DNA of 64,000 nucleotides from Chitinophagaceae bacterium (GCA_026415715.1 JAOAGO010000002.1:1-64000), one strand, 5' to 3'. Positions 18,604-28,341 are shown, numbered from the stretch's first letter. A program made the numbers and translations. The notes: generated by a model not told the origin, from the sequence alone.

Positions 18604-21099
18604 ATGACAGGGCGACTTTCTTTTTTTTATTTGCTGATTTTGTTTCCCTTAACCGTTAAAGCACAACAAGGCGTAATAAGAGGTGGAAAAACCGTTGGAT
18701 CTGGAAATGCTGCTACCGGAAATACCTATGCAATTATTATTGGCATCAGCGATTATAAATCAGTTCCTGATTTAAAATTTGCCCATAAGGATGCACTGGC
18801 TTTTCAGGCGTTGCTGCAAAGTCAATCAGGAGAAAATGTACCCAAGGAAAATATTGAAATATTCATTAATGACAAAGCCACTAAAAACAATGTAGCTGAT
18901 GCTATTTCTCAAGTTGTAAAAAAAGTAAAATCCGGCGACAGGATCTGGTTCTTTTTTGCAGGGCATGGCGATATGGAAGATTATACGCAGGTAGAAAACG
19001 GTTTACTTCTGTTATATAACAGTCCGAACGGGAATTATTTTGGCATGAAAGATGATGTACTGGAAATCATTGACCTGAAAAGGTATTTGTCGCCATTAAG
19101 CCTTAAGGGCGTAGAATTAATTTTCGTTTTAGATGCCTGTCATGCCGGAAATCTGAGCGGGGGAATTCAGGGGTTGCAGCAAACAGCTTCTGCATTGGCG
19201 ACTAGCTGGGGAAAAGAATATAAAATTTTATCCTGTCAGCCGGATCAGCTTTCAGAGGAAAGTGAAGCATGGGGTGGCGGAAGGGGTTTGTTTTCTTTAC
19301 ATTTTGAGGAAGGTGTTAAAGGATTGGCCGATGAGAATATGGACGGAAAAATAACCCTGTTTGAATTGCAGAAGTACGTACAATCGAATGTGGCAAAATA
19401 TTCAGAATACAAACAAATACCCCTGATTACGGGGGATCTCAACAAATCTTTCTTTAAGGTAAATCCGGAAATACTGGCGGCATTAAAAAAAGAAAAAGAA
19501 TTAAATTTTCCCAGATTAGCCGCTGTTAATATAAAAGGAATGGAGCAAAAATATCTTGATTCGCTTTCACCTGAAGGGCATAAAATATGGCAGTCATTTT
19601 CTCAAAACATAGAAAAAAGAAATTTGATATTGCCGAAGGAACAAAATGCCATGAAAGATTACCGGAAATTTGAAAAGCTTTTTCCGAAGAGTCAGTTAAC
19701 GCACATCATGAGAAGAGAACTGGCAGCCGCTTTAAATTCCCGGTTTGATTCAATCGTAATCCCTTTATTAGAAGGTAAATCAAGCTCTTCGAACCGCGAA
19801 GAGTGTGCACTGGCGGCCATTGAGTTAGACAGTTGTATGCGTCTTTTAGGTAAAGCGCACTTCATGTACAAAAACCTGGAAGCCAGAAAACTGTACATGG
19901 AAGCTCAGTCATTAACATGGGCATTGAGTGAAAATGAATATAATTTTTATTGGATTCCAAAGGTGGAACGTGCATTGAAGTTGTTACAGCAGTCTGCAGC
20001 GCTTGAACCAAATGCTTCTTATACCATATTGGATTTGGGCATTCATCATTATTATTTGGGAGATTTCGGAAAGGCGCAACAATATTTTGAACGTTATCTG
20101 AAATTAATTCCCAAAAGTATTTATGCCCGATATAATCTGGCCGAAACGTACACGAATTTGAAATTGTACGATAAAGCCGAAGAATTGCTTCTGTCGTTGC
20201 AGAATGAGTCAAACGATATGCAACGGAAATTAATTTTTCAGGAACGATTATTACAGGTTTACATTAAACAGAAAAACAGAGAAAAAGCGGAAGAAATCGT
20301 AAACAGGATGATATCTGATGAAGAAATATCAGTTGTTTCGGAAGGTTATTTCAAAAAAGGCTTTATATTTTTTCAACAAAAAAATTATGACAGTGCGGTT
20401 TTCTATTACCATCTTACCCGTCGGTTAATGCATGGCAATTGTATTTCCTGTGATAACAACATAGGTTTTGTCTATTTCTTAAAAGGTCAATATGATTCTG
20501 CCCGAAAATATTATCAATCCGCTTTGAAGCTTGACAGTAATTATGCGCACTCTTTATTTAATCTGGGCGTGGTAGAAGAAAAAGAGGGAAATATAAAGGA
20601 AGCTTTTCAGCTTTTTAATAAAGCCTCCGATGTAGCTCCGGTTTCGGAAGAAGGTTTTCTTGAGGATTTTACATTGTATCTGGGTAAAACATATCATTCA
20701 TTGAATCCGCAGGCCGATAAGAATTTCAGGGAAAAAATATTTAATATTCAGCTCTCTTATTTTTCTTACGTTTCTCTTTTATATCTGTATTTAAGATACA
20801 TTAGCAAACCTGATGTAAAAGTAATAGAAAAAAATTTCCGCAATCTTTTCAGTTTTAAAAACAATATACAATATACCTGGTATCATTATGCCTGTTACAA
20901 GTCATTAATGAAAGATAAAAACGGCGCATTGGCCGGTTTAAAGAAAGCTCTTGATGAAGGTTATAACGGATATTATGAACTGATGTGTGATGCCGATCTT
21001 GACTATATAAGAAATGACATACGTTTTACGTCATTGATAAAAAAATATTTCCCGGAACATAATCCTTCGGATATCAATCCGGCCATCTGGAAAAAATAA
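18604..21099 (+). CDS. Exported caspase-like peptidase (C14) with TPR repeats
   Basis: An 831-residue protein: signal peptide (about 1-21), caspase/metacaspase domain (about 40-285) and a long helical C-terminal half with TPR units (about 455-720). The catalytic dyad is intact: His121 in FFAGHGD and Cys179 in VLDACHAG. TYAIIIGISDY at about 41-51 is the usual first strand of peptidase C14 domains. DENMDGKITLFE (about 243-254) looks like an EF-hand-type calcium loop, and many bacterial metacaspases are calcium-activated. TPRs suggest regulated protein binding. The signal peptide places it in the periplasm or outside. Follows a small exported protein and faces a second caspase gene tail to tail. 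Physiological substrate unknown. Confidence 0.85.
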   Translation: MTGRLSFFYLLILFPLTVKAQQGVIRGGKTVGSGNAATGNTYAIIIGISDYKSVPDLKFAHKDALAFQALLQSQSGENVPKENIEIFINDKATKNNVADAISQVVKKVKSGDRIWFFFAGHGDMEDYTQVENGLLLLYNSPNGNYFGMKDDVLEIIDLKRYLSPLSLKGVELIFVLDACHAGNLSGGIQGLQQTASALATSWGKEYKILSCQPDQLSEESEAWGGGRGLFSLHFEEGVKGLADENMDGKITLFELQKYVQSNVAKYSEYKQIPLITGDLNKSFFKVNPEILAALKKEKELNFPRLAAVNIKGMEQKYLDSLSPEGHKIWQSFSQNIEKRNLILPKEQNAMKDYRKFEKLFPKSQLTHIMRRELAAALNSRFDSIVIPLLEGKSSSSNREECALAAIELDSCMRLLGKAHFMYKNLEARKLYMEAQSLTWALSENEYNFYWIPKVERALKLLQQSAALEPNASYTILDLGIHHYYLGDFGKAQQYFERYLKLIPKSIYARYNLAETYTNLKLYDKAEELLLSLQNESNDMQRKLIFQERLLQVYIKQKNREKAEEIVNRMISDEEISVVSEGYFKKGFIFFQQKNYDSAVFYYHLTRRLMHGNCISCDNNIGFVYFLKGQYDSARKYYQSALKLDSNYAHSLFNLGVVEEKEGNIKEAFQLFNKASDVAPVSEEGFLEDFTLYLGKTYHSLNPQADKNFREKIFNIQLSYFSYVSLLYLYLRYISKPDVKVIEKNFRNLFSFKNNIQYTWYHYACYKSLMKDKNGALAGLKKALDEGYNGYYELMCDADLDYIRNDIRFTSLIKKYFPEHNPSDINPAIWKK

Positions 21100-21184
21100 C
21101 GCATACGTTTCTAATCTATATCTGCCGTGAGCAGAATCAGAAGATTCGGGAAATTTTAAATCAGTTTTATTTGCATTTAACAAT

Positions 21185-23218
21185 TTACTGAGCCGGAACA
21201 ATAGAAAAAGGTACACCGAAAATAGTACCGTTTTCCGTGGTACTGATACGGGAGTTGGAGCGAGTGGCCCGTTGTTCAGATTGTGCAATTAAAAATATTT
21301 TGGCAAGATTATTTAAAATACCTTGACGACTTTGGCTGTTATTGTCATTTTGATGTATCAGGATATCTTCTAAATCCAGTTTTTCTGCAGAAAGAAAAAC
21401 CTTAAATAATTCTTCGCCGAAGGGTGGAGAAATTTTAATCTTCATATTTTCAAATAAAACCGAATCGCCGGCTTTAATAAAACAATCTTCCGCCAACAGT
21501 GGTGTCGGGTTGTTGTATTCATCCGTTAGTTTTTTGTTGGGGAGTATAGGGTTCAGATAACCGTCGGGCTGAATATCAATAATATTGATGAAGAAATCTT
21601 TTTGTCCGGTGTTAATCACTTTCAGATATACTTCATCCGATTCCTGCAGCTCCAGTTTTCCTAATCGGGTACGACCGGCTAACTTACGGTAATCTGTTCT
21701 TCGCTGACTGTCCAAAAAGACCAGCTCTACCTTTGCCGTTAAACCGGATTCATAAAACTGAAGATTTGTAAAGTAACGAAATAATTCAAATCTTTTTATA
21801 ACTTTTCTGATACGCTCCGGCTCATCAAACGGAAAAGGGTCTTCAAAAATAACCCCATTTTGTCCGTACCGAAGTGCTTTGCCATTTCTTTTTTCAGAGG
21901 CCGAAAAAAATAATTCTCCATTGCTTCCGAGTTCAATCAGAGAATGATTTCCGAAGATATCTTGCAGAAGTGATTTTTCTTTTTCCGTTAAATAATTTGT
22001 GTTAATTTTTACTTTTTCATTACCAAAAACTTTTTCAACAATAAATGCCCACGGGTTTTTTTTGAAAAGGTCCGGATTTTCGGCGTTCAGCGTTACGACT
22101 GAATAAAAATTAGAAGCCGAAGTTACCAGACCGGTTGCCAAGGTATCGCCCGTTTTAGTTGATTGCGTACCTGCAGGATAAAAATATATCAGAGAACCCA
22201 CGGTAATTCCGCTTACCGTTCCGCCGTTTATAACAATTTCTTTTGAATTACTTTTTTGGGGCTGAATTGTAAAGTAGGGTTCCTGTGTTATGTAACGGCC
22301 GCCAAAGATTTCCCGATCCACACCATCGCCTTCCATAGCCGGTTTCTGACGCGGGGCTTTACTTTGCATAATTTCATTCATGCGGGCAAAGAGCGAACGA
22401 TACGTAAGATTATGCGAGAGGGTGTTTAACACTTTACAAAACGAATAAGTCAGCGAGCCGACAAATTTCCCGTCGTCATTAAGGCATTCATAGTTTTTTT
22501 CTTTGGCCTGAGCGCCGGAAAAAATTACATAAGATGAAGCATCACCGGGCTGAAGCCGAACTCTGGAATGTTCGCTGATCAGGTTTTTGGTTTCCCTGAC
22601 TGCAGTGTTCTTTTTTCTGTAAAAATTTTCACTGATCATCGGGCTGTTGCTTCCGCGTACCGGGGCGCTTCCGGTACGGGTACCGGTTGCCGAGTGACAG
22701 GCGTCTATATTGATAAGCAAATCGCCGTTTTTTCCCAACCGGTTGCGTAGTAAGGTAATTTTTTCGGCCAAAATGTCGTCCCTAATATAGCCGGATGCAA
22801 ATTTGCTATACAAACTTTTATCCGAACTGTAAATGGCTCCGTAGGGAACAATACATTCGTCCAGGCCATCCGTTTCTTCACTCAAATTATCGTCTTCCAG
22901 TTGCTGGCCATGGGCTGAAATATGAATGACTGCAATATCGTCTTTTCGGCAAAGAGCTGTAAATTGATCTAATCCATTGATAATGCCTCTTTTTGTGGCT
23001 TTGGCATCGGTGATGATAATGATATTCTCTTCTTTGAAGCCCTGACGAATCAAGGTTTCTTTGATTAGCGGAACGTCGTTTAATGAATTAATAGGAGGCC
23101 AGCCATTTTTCTGCGGTTGGGGGTAATTTCCGATAGCAATGATTAAGGCCCTTTTGGTTTGAGAAAAAAGAAAAATAGATACAAAGAGGCACCACAATAA
23201 AAAAAATATTTTTTTCAT
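21185..23218 (-). CDS. Exported metacaspase-like peptidase with C-terminal DUF4384-like region
   Basis: A 677-residue protein: signal peptide (about 1-20, ending FLFSQ), then a caspase domain (about 22-310) starting with RALIIAIGNY, with His103 in HISAHGQ and Cys174 in NIDACHSA, both catalytic positions present. DGLDECIVPYG (about 117-127) matches the metacaspase substrate-loop block. The C-terminal third (about 490-660) resembles DUF4384 with VYLKVINTGQKDFFINIIDI, a module often fused to caspases in envelope proteins. No TPRs, unlike its neighbour. The two caspase genes converge with 85 bp between stop codons. They are different enough not to be a recent duplication. Confidence 0.85.
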   Translation of the reverse strand: MKKIFFLLWCLFVSIFLFSQTKRALIIAIGNYPQPQKNGWPPINSLNDVPLIKETLIRQGFKEENIIIITDAKATKRGIINGLDQFTALCRKDDIAVIHISAHGQQLEDDNLSEETDGLDECIVPYGAIYSSDKSLYSKFASGYIRDDILAEKITLLRNRLGKNGDLLINIDACHSATGTRTGSAPVRGSNSPMISENFYRKKNTAVRETKNLISEHSRVRLQPGDASSYVIFSGAQAKEKNYECLNDDGKFVGSLTYSFCKVLNTLSHNLTYRSLFARMNEIMQSKAPRQKPAMEGDGVDREIFGGRYITQEPYFTIQPQKSNSKEIVINGGTVSGITVGSLIYFYPAGTQSTKTGDTLATGLVTSASNFYSVVTLNAENPDLFKKNPWAFIVEKVFGNEKVKINTNYLTEKEKSLLQDIFGNHSLIELGSNGELFFSASEKRNGKALRYGQNGVIFEDPFPFDEPERIRKVIKRFELFRYFTNLQFYESGLTAKVELVFLDSQRRTDYRKLAGRTRLGKLELQESDEVYLKVINTGQKDFFINIIDIQPDGYLNPILPNKKLTDEYNNPTPLLAEDCFIKAGDSVLFENMKIKISPPFGEELFKVFLSAEKLDLEDILIHQNDNNSQSRQGILNNLAKIFLIAQSEQRATRSNSRISTTENGTIFGVPFSIVPAQ

Positions 23219-23228
23219 AGCCGAAAAG

Positions 23229-23236
23229 CAAAAATA
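23229..23236 (-). promoter_or_regulatory. Putative -7 promoter element for the 21185 metacaspase gene
   Basis: TATTTTTG on the minus strand matches TAnnTTTG and ends 10 nt before the ATG at 23218. Confidence 0.45.
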
Positions 23237-23324
23237 AAATTACAATAAAGTTTAACGCTTTTGATACCCTTCTGACGGTATAAAAAAATTCAGCTTAGTA
23301 AATATGTAACCCTAATGAAATTTT

Positions 23325-24614
23325 TTACAATTTCCAATCAAGGATTTGGTTGGCCCATTCTTTTCGGTAAGGTGTAGTAACTCTGATGTAGTTATCGGTA
23401 TAGCCTTCCATCATCCCGTTTTTGTTTTCGTTCTCAAACAAAACTTTACGGGTTTGTCCACGATGTTGTTCGGTAAAATACTGCATCTTCATGTAAGATA
23501 AATTCCGCAGCATTTTGTTCCGCTCATGGCGGATTGTGACGGGAACTACCGGTTTAAGTGTGAGGGCATGGGTATCAGGCCTTTCGGAGTAGGTAAATAC
23601 ATGCAGGTAAGAAATATCCAGACCGTGAATAAAGTCAAAGGTTTCCTGAAATGCCTCGTCTGTTTCGCCCGGAAAACCAACAATTACATCAACGCCGATG
23701 GCACAATGAGGCATCCGCGATTTGATATAATTCACCCGCTCGGCATATAGCTCTCTGGTATAACGCCTGCGCATAAGCCGCAGAATCGTATTGCTGCCGC
23801 TCTGTAAAGGAATGTGGAAATGAGGCATGAACCGTTGGCTTTGCGCCACCCAGTCTATCATTTCTTCCGTCAGTAAGTTGGGTTCGATGGATGAAATGCG
23901 AAAACGGGAAATTCCTTCTATTTCGTCCAATGCCTGCATCAGTTGAAAAAAATTTTCTTTTCGGGTAAAACGCCTCGTTAAACCTTTTTCAGGGTGTATT
24001 CCGAAATCGCCTAAGTTTACACCGGTGAGAACGATTTCCTTTACTCCCTGCTCGGCAAGCCTTTTTACGTTGTGCACTACATTTTCAATCGTGTCACTTC
24101 TGCTGCGTCCCCGTGCCTTGGGAATCGTACAAAAGGAGCAGTTGTAATCACACCCATCCTGAACTTTCAGAAAAGTACGGGTGCGGTCATTTATACTCCA
24201 TGAAGAGTAAAAATGAGTGACTTCGTCAATGTCGCAACTGCAAATGCGGGCTGTATCGTTTTTGGTAAGTTCACGAAGATGGTCGGGCAGATTGAATTTC
24301 TCGGCTGCCCCCAGCACCAAATCCACCCCCGGAATTTTGGCTATTTCCTCGGGCCGCAGTTGTGCATAGCATCCGGTCACAACAATGAGGCTTTGGGGTG
24401 ATCGTTTCTGAAGCCTTCTTACAATCTGACGACATTCCTTATCGGCATTATCAGTAACCGAACAGGTGTTGATCACATAAACATCGGCAGATTCATCAAA
24501 TGAACGCCTGCTGAATCCTTCCTGTTCCAGCAAACGGGCAAGCGATGAAGTTTCGGAAAAATTCAGTTTGCATCCCAGCGTATGAAAGGCTACTGTACGG
24601 CCAGGTTTCATCAT
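23325..24614 (-). CDS. mtaB: tRNA t6A37 methylthiotransferase MtaB
   Basis: Radical-SAM enzyme that converts t6A37 to ms2t6A37 in tRNAs reading ANN codons. The 429-residue product has the N-terminal MTTase domain with its cluster cysteines (TLGCKLNFSE, INTCSVTDNADKE, VTGCYAQ), the radical-SAM CxxxCxxC in GCDYNCSFCTIPKARGRSR, the core TIM barrel (about 140-370) and a short TRAM-like C-terminus. TLGCKLN and SVTDNAD separate it from MiaB and RimO. Its t6A substrate needs TsaC, encoded at 54.4 kb. Two adjacent ATGs; the promoter box lies 4 nt upstream of the first. Confidence 0.94.
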   Translation of the reverse strand: MMKPGRTVAFHTLGCKLNFSETSSLARLLEQEGFSRRSFDESADVYVINTCSVTDNADKECRQIVRRLQKRSPQSLIVVTGCYAQLRPEEIAKIPGVDLVLGAAEKFNLPDHLRELTKNDTARICSCDIDEVTHFYSSWSINDRTRTFLKVQDGCDYNCSFCTIPKARGRSRSDTIENVVHNVKRLAEQGVKEIVLTGVNLGDFGIHPEKGLTRRFTRKENFFQLMQALDEIEGISRFRISSIEPNLLTEEMIDWVAQSQRFMPHFHIPLQSGSNTILRLMRRRYTRELYAERVNYIKSRMPHCAIGVDVIVGFPGETDEAFQETFDFIHGLDISYLHVFTYSERPDTHALTLKPVVPVTIRHERNKMLRNLSYMKMQYFTEQHRGQTRKVLFENENKNGMMEGYTDNYIRVTTPYRKEWANQILDWKL

Positions 24615-24618
24615 CGGG

Positions 24619-24626
24619 CAAAGTTA
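24619..24626 (-). promoter_or_regulatory. Promoter of mtaB, nearly leaderless
   Basis: TAACTTTG on the minus strand matches TAnnTTTG, and TTTC lies about 20 nt further upstream in the place of the -33 TTTG box. The element ends 4 nt before the first ATG of mtaB, so the mRNA should have almost no 5' leader. Confidence 0.55.
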
Positions 24627-24679
24627 CCAAATGGTGTGCGATTGCCGAAATGAAAAGTTTAGCCAGACAGAAAGGAATT

Positions 24680-24704
24680 ATCCTTATGAAAAAAATTTAA
24701 GGAT
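24680..24704 (-). terminator. Possible hairpin after argS
   Basis: ATCCTTA/TAAGGAT forms a 7-bp stem with an 11-nt loop, 14 bp downstream of the argS stop. The T-rich stretch lies in the loop rather than after the stem, so terminator function is doubtful. Confidence 0.3.
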
Positions 24705-24717
24705 GATAAACAAATTT

Positions 24718-26487
24718 TTACATTCTTTCCGGCGCTTTAATACCGAGCAGTCGCAGGGAAGAGGAGATGACACCGGCCGTGATGGCTGAAATCATCAGTC
24801 TCAGCCGCTTTTTTTCTTCCGTTTCGGCATTGAGCACAGAATAATCGGCATAAAAAGAATTATACTGCCTGGCCAGATGATACGCATACACAGCAATGAC
24901 AGAAGGGTTAAATTCCTGCGCTGCCTGTGCTACGATAAGCGGAAACTGTTCGGCCTGTTTGATTAGTTCCTTTTCAGCTTCCGGCAAAGGAGAAGTCAGA
25001 GGCGTTGGCAGTATTTGGCCCGCTTTTCGCAAAATGGACCGGATGCGTGCATGGGTATATTGAATGAAAGGCCCCGTGAAGCCGTGAAAATCTATGCTTT
25101 CTTCCGGATGAAAAATCATTTTCTTCTTCGGATCAACGCGAAGCAGAAAGAATTTCAGCGCACCCAGCGCCAACGTATGATACAGTTCTTCGCGTTCTTT
25201 TTCGGAAAAGTCCTTCACTTTGCCTAATTCTTCTGTTTTGGTTTTAGCCACATGAATCATTTCCTCTATCAGATCATCCGCATCAACCACGGTTCCTTCC
25301 CTGCTTTTCATGCGACCGGTAGGCAGTTCCACCATTCCGTAACTCAGATGAAAGATGCTGTCGGCATAGGCCTTACCGAGTTTTTGCATGATGAACTTCA
25401 GGGCTTTAAAATGATAATTCTGTTCATCGCCCACTACATAGATGCTTTCGTCGTAAGTAAAATCATCGTATTTCAATTGGGCCAGCCCCAGGTCCTGCGT
25501 GATATAAACTGAGGTGCCGTCTTTGCGAAGTACCAGTTTTTCATCCAGGCCTTCGCTTGTCAGGTCAATCCATACGCTGCCGTCGGGTTTTTTATAAAAC
25601 ACACCTTTTTTCAGGCCTTCTTCCACAATATTTTTACCCAAAAGATAGGTGTCGCTTTCATAATATATTTTTTCAAAATCGGCTCCGATACGTTGGTATG
25701 TGAGGTTAAAACCTTCGTACACCCAGTTGTTCATTTGTTTCCACAACGCCAGCACTTCGGCATCACCGTTTTCCCAGTCTACCAGCATCTGCCGGGCTTC
25801 TTTCATGATAGGCGCTTCTTTTTCGGCCTGTTCCGGACTTAATCCGGATTGTATCAGCTCTTCTTTCTGCTTTTTTAACTCTTCGCTGAATTTTACATAA
25901 TAGTCGCCAACAAAATGATCGCCTTTGATACCTGCAGATTGGGGCGTGGCGCCGTTTGCAAATTTTTTCCAGCCGAGCATGCTTTTGCAAATATGAATTC
26001 CTCTGTCGTTTACTACACAGGTTTTTATAACCTTGTGCCCTGTTTCTTTCAGAATTTCAGAAAGGCTCCAGCCCAGAAAAATATTCCGCAAATGGCCCAG
26101 GTGCAGTGGCTTGTTGGTGTTGGGAGAAGAATATTCAACAATAATTTTTTTGGATGCAACCGGGGCCGGAACGGAAATTTTTCCGTTTTGGTAATCTTCC
26201 GCAAACCGAATCCATCGGGTATCGGCTACGGTGAGGTTGAGATATCCTTTAATGATCTGATAGGCCGAAATCAAATCAGGAAAATTTTTGACCATGTATT
26301 CACCGAGAGCTTTTCCGGGAACCTCGGGGGGCAAACCTTTCCGCTTTGATATAGGAAATAACACGACTGTATAATCTCCGCTAAATTCTTTTTTCGTGTT
26401 TAACAAAGTGAGTTTTTCATCCGATACGTCAGGATATAATTCCTTTAGCGCCTGATTCAGTTTTTCCCTGATTTCAGATACTATCAT
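24718..26487 (-). CDS. argS: Arginine--tRNA ligase
   Basis: Charges tRNA-Arg. The 589-residue class Ia synthetase has an N-terminal Add1 domain, the HIGH motif as HLGH in KPLHLGHLRNI after EYSSPNTNKP (about 115-135), and the degenerate KMSKS counterpart MKSREGTVVDADDL, normal for ArgRS. The C-terminal DALR anticodon-binding domain ends with LRLLGIKAPERM. An in-frame ATG at 26511 lies inside the TATTTTTG promoter box at 26509-26516, so I choose 26487. Divergent from gtrA; a 14-bp palindrome lies in the shared upstream region. Confidence 0.96.
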   Translation of the reverse strand: MIVSEIREKLNQALKELYPDVSDEKLTLLNTKKEFSGDYTVVLFPISKRKGLPPEVPGKALGEYMVKNFPDLISAYQIIKGYLNLTVADTRWIRFAEDYQNGKISVPAPVASKKIIVEYSSPNTNKPLHLGHLRNIFLGWSLSEILKETGHKVIKTCVVNDRGIHICKSMLGWKKFANGATPQSAGIKGDHFVGDYYVKFSEELKKQKEELIQSGLSPEQAEKEAPIMKEARQMLVDWENGDAEVLALWKQMNNWVYEGFNLTYQRIGADFEKIYYESDTYLLGKNIVEEGLKKGVFYKKPDGSVWIDLTSEGLDEKLVLRKDGTSVYITQDLGLAQLKYDDFTYDESIYVVGDEQNYHFKALKFIMQKLGKAYADSIFHLSYGMVELPTGRMKSREGTVVDADDLIEEMIHVAKTKTEELGKVKDFSEKEREELYHTLALGALKFFLLRVDPKKKMIFHPEESIDFHGFTGPFIQYTHARIRSILRKAGQILPTPLTSPLPEAEKELIKQAEQFPLIVAQAAQEFNPSVIAVYAYHLARQYNSFYADYSVLNAETEEKKRLRLMISAITAGVISSSLRLLGIKAPERM

Positions 26488-26499
26488 CGTAAGTATTAA

Positions 26500-26513
26500 T
26501 TTTGGCGCCAAAA
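26500..26513. repeat. Perfect 14-bp palindrome between argS and gtrA
   Basis: TTTTGGCGCCAAAA is a perfect palindrome in the 83-bp gap between divergent argS and gtrA-like genes, overlapping the argS -7 box. This is a plausible operator position, but no regulator is known for it. Confidence 0.4.
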
Positions 26514-26516
26514 ATA
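26509..26516 (-). promoter_or_regulatory. Putative -7 promoter element for argS
   Basis: TATTTTTG on the minus strand matches TAnnTTTG and ends 21 nt before the chosen argS ATG at 26487. Confidence 0.45.
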
Positions 26517-26570
26517 CGAAAACGACACCTGTGGCTGTATGATATTTAACCGTTTTTCCAAATATCCCCG

Positions 26571-27083
26571 ATGCGTCATCATTTTTTCCGTATAAGAGAT
26601 GTCATTCTTCCTGTAATAGATTTTTTTTATCCTGTATTTCGGGCCGTGTTGCCGCTACAGACTTTCCGGTATCTGGCGTGCGGCGGCGCCAACACTCTTT
26701 TAGGCCTCGCAGCGTATTATGTATCTTACCGATATGTATTTAAAGAAACAACTTTTGACTTTGGCCTTTATGCTTTAAAAGGTCACGTGGCGGCGCTGAT
26801 GGTTTCGTTTGCCATTACTTTTCCCGTCGGTTTTTTTCTGGCAAAATATGTGGTGTTTTCCGACTCTAATCTGAGGGGCAGAATCCAGCTTTATCGGTAC
26901 TTTCTGATATGTTTGTTTAACCTTTCGCTGAATTACATCATTCTGAAAATTCTGGTTGAGAAAATGCATATTTACCCCCTTACCGCGCAGGTAATCACCA
27001 TTCTTATCGTGATACTATTCAGTTATGTGGCACAGCGAAATTTTTCTTTTCGACTTATAGAAAATGAAGATAAAACCGGGTAA
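26571..27083 (+). CDS. GtrA-family membrane protein
   Basis: A 170-residue inner-membrane protein with four hydrophobic segments (about 35-55, 70-95, 105-125 and 135-158), matching the GtrA/DPMS1 family thought to flip or hold undecaprenyl-linked sugars for glycosyltransferases. Seen: FRYLACGGANTLLGLAAYY near the start and VAQRNFSFR near the end, both family landmarks (a final K/R-x-W/F-x-F strand). No glycosyltransferase partner is adjacent. Divergent from argS; followed after about 150 bp by carA. Confidence 0.82.
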   Translation: MRHHFFRIRDVILPVIDFFYPVFRAVLPLQTFRYLACGGANTLLGLAAYYVSYRYVFKETTFDFGLYALKGHVAALMVSFAITFPVGFFLAKYVVFSDSNLRGRIQLYRYFLICLFNLSLNYIILKILVEKMHIYPLTAQVITILIVILFSYVAQRNFSFRLIENEDKTG

Positions 27084-27234
27084 ATGCTTTAAGGCAGTGC
27101 CACTGAAAGGAAGGTTTTGAATATCGCAAAAAAAACTTTATCGTTTTTTCAGGCTCATTGAAGCTTTTTACATTGTGGAAAATTTTTTTTGGCGGATTTA
27201 TGCTTGAATTCTTTTCTTTGCAAAATCTTCTGAA

Positions 27235-28341
27235 ATGTCAACACATTTTATTCCCGCCGTTTTACTTTTAGCCGACGGTACAGTTGCAAAAGGAAAAGCC
27301 TTTGGCGCTATCGGCACCACAGCCGGAGAAATTTGTTTTAATACCGGAATGACCGGCTATCAGGAAGTCTTTACCGACCCCAGTTATTATGGTCAGGTAT
27401 TGATTATGAACAATGCACATATTGGAAATTACGGGGTAAAAGACGATGAAGTTGAAAGCGATTCCGTAAAAATCAGCGGACTGATAGGCCGAAACCTGGA
27501 AGAAAATTTCAGCCGCCGTACTGCCAACGGATCGCTGGAAGATTATCTCAAGAAGAATAACATTGTTTGTATTGAAGGTGTGGATACCCGTGCATTGGTC
27601 ACGCATATCCGCACCAAAGGCGCCATGAATTGCATTATCTCTTCAGAAACCACCGATATCAGGCAACTGAAAGCCCGATTGGCAGAAGTGCCCGACATGA
27701 AGGGGTTGGAATTAGCCAGCAAGGTGAGTACGCCTCAGCCTTATGAAGCCGGCGATCCGTCGGCTTCCATACGAATTGCCGTGTTGGATTACGGAATAAA
27801 GAGAAACATTATCAACTGTATGGTGCAGCGCGGCGCTTATGTAAAAGTGTTTCCGGCCAAAACACCTTTTGAAGAAGTAAAAGCATTTCAACCCGACGGG
27901 TATTTTATTTCAAACGGACCGGGCGATCCGGCGCCGATGGATTATGCCATTCATACCGTTCAGCAGATTCTGGATGAAGGAAAGCCGCTTTTCGGAATTT
28001 GCCTGGGTCATCAGTTGCTGGCGCTGGCAAACGGAATTCCGACATTTAAAATGCATCATGGCCACCGGGGACTGAACCATCCCGTTAAAAATGTGATTAC
28101 TAACCGTTCTGAAATTACCACGCAGAACCATGGATTCGGCGTGGACCCGGATGCCGTACGAAAAGCCAAACATGTGGAGGTAACCCATGTGAATCTGAAT
28201 GACCAGAGCATAGAAGGCTTACGGCTGAAAAACAAACCGGCTTTTTCAGTGCAATATCATCCCGAATCCACCCCCGGCCCGCATGATTCAAGGTATTTGT
28301 TTGATGAGTTTATGGCGCTTATAGAAAAGCATAAGAATTAA
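27235..28341 (+). CDS. carA: Carbamoyl-phosphate synthase, small (glutaminase) subunit
   Basis: Releases ammonia from glutamine for carbamoyl-phosphate synthesis, feeding arginine and pyrimidine pathways with CarB (not in the window). The 368-residue product has the N-terminal CPSase domain (GEICFNTGMTGYQEV, DPSYYGQVLIM) and a C-terminal class I glutaminase with Cys256 in FGICLGHQLL and His342/Glu344 in QYHPEST. FISNGPGDP is the usual oxyanion-loop block. Length and all key residues are normal. Confidence 0.96.
   Translation: MSTHFIPAVLLLADGTVAKGKAFGAIGTTAGEICFNTGMTGYQEVFTDPSYYGQVLIMNNAHIGNYGVKDDEVESDSVKISGLIGRNLEENFSRRTANGSLEDYLKKNNIVCIEGVDTRALVTHIRTKGAMNCIISSETTDIRQLKARLAEVPDMKGLELASKVSTPQPYEAGDPSASIRIAVLDYGIKRNIINCMVQRGAYVKVFPAKTPFEEVKAFQPDGYFISNGPGDPAPMDYAIHTVQQILDEGKPLFGICLGHQLLALANGIPTFKMHHGHRGLNHPVKNVITNRSEITTQNHGFGVDPDAVRKAKHVEVTHVNLNDQSIEGLRLKNKPAFSVQYHPESTPGPHDSRYLFDEFMALIEKHKN

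Noticed and set aside
18604-23218. Caspase-based antiphage defence system
   Set aside because: Both caspases carry signal peptides and there is no reverse transcriptase, sensor NTPase, gasdermin-like or CRISPR-associated gene nearby, so a cytoplasmic abortive-infection role is not supported.
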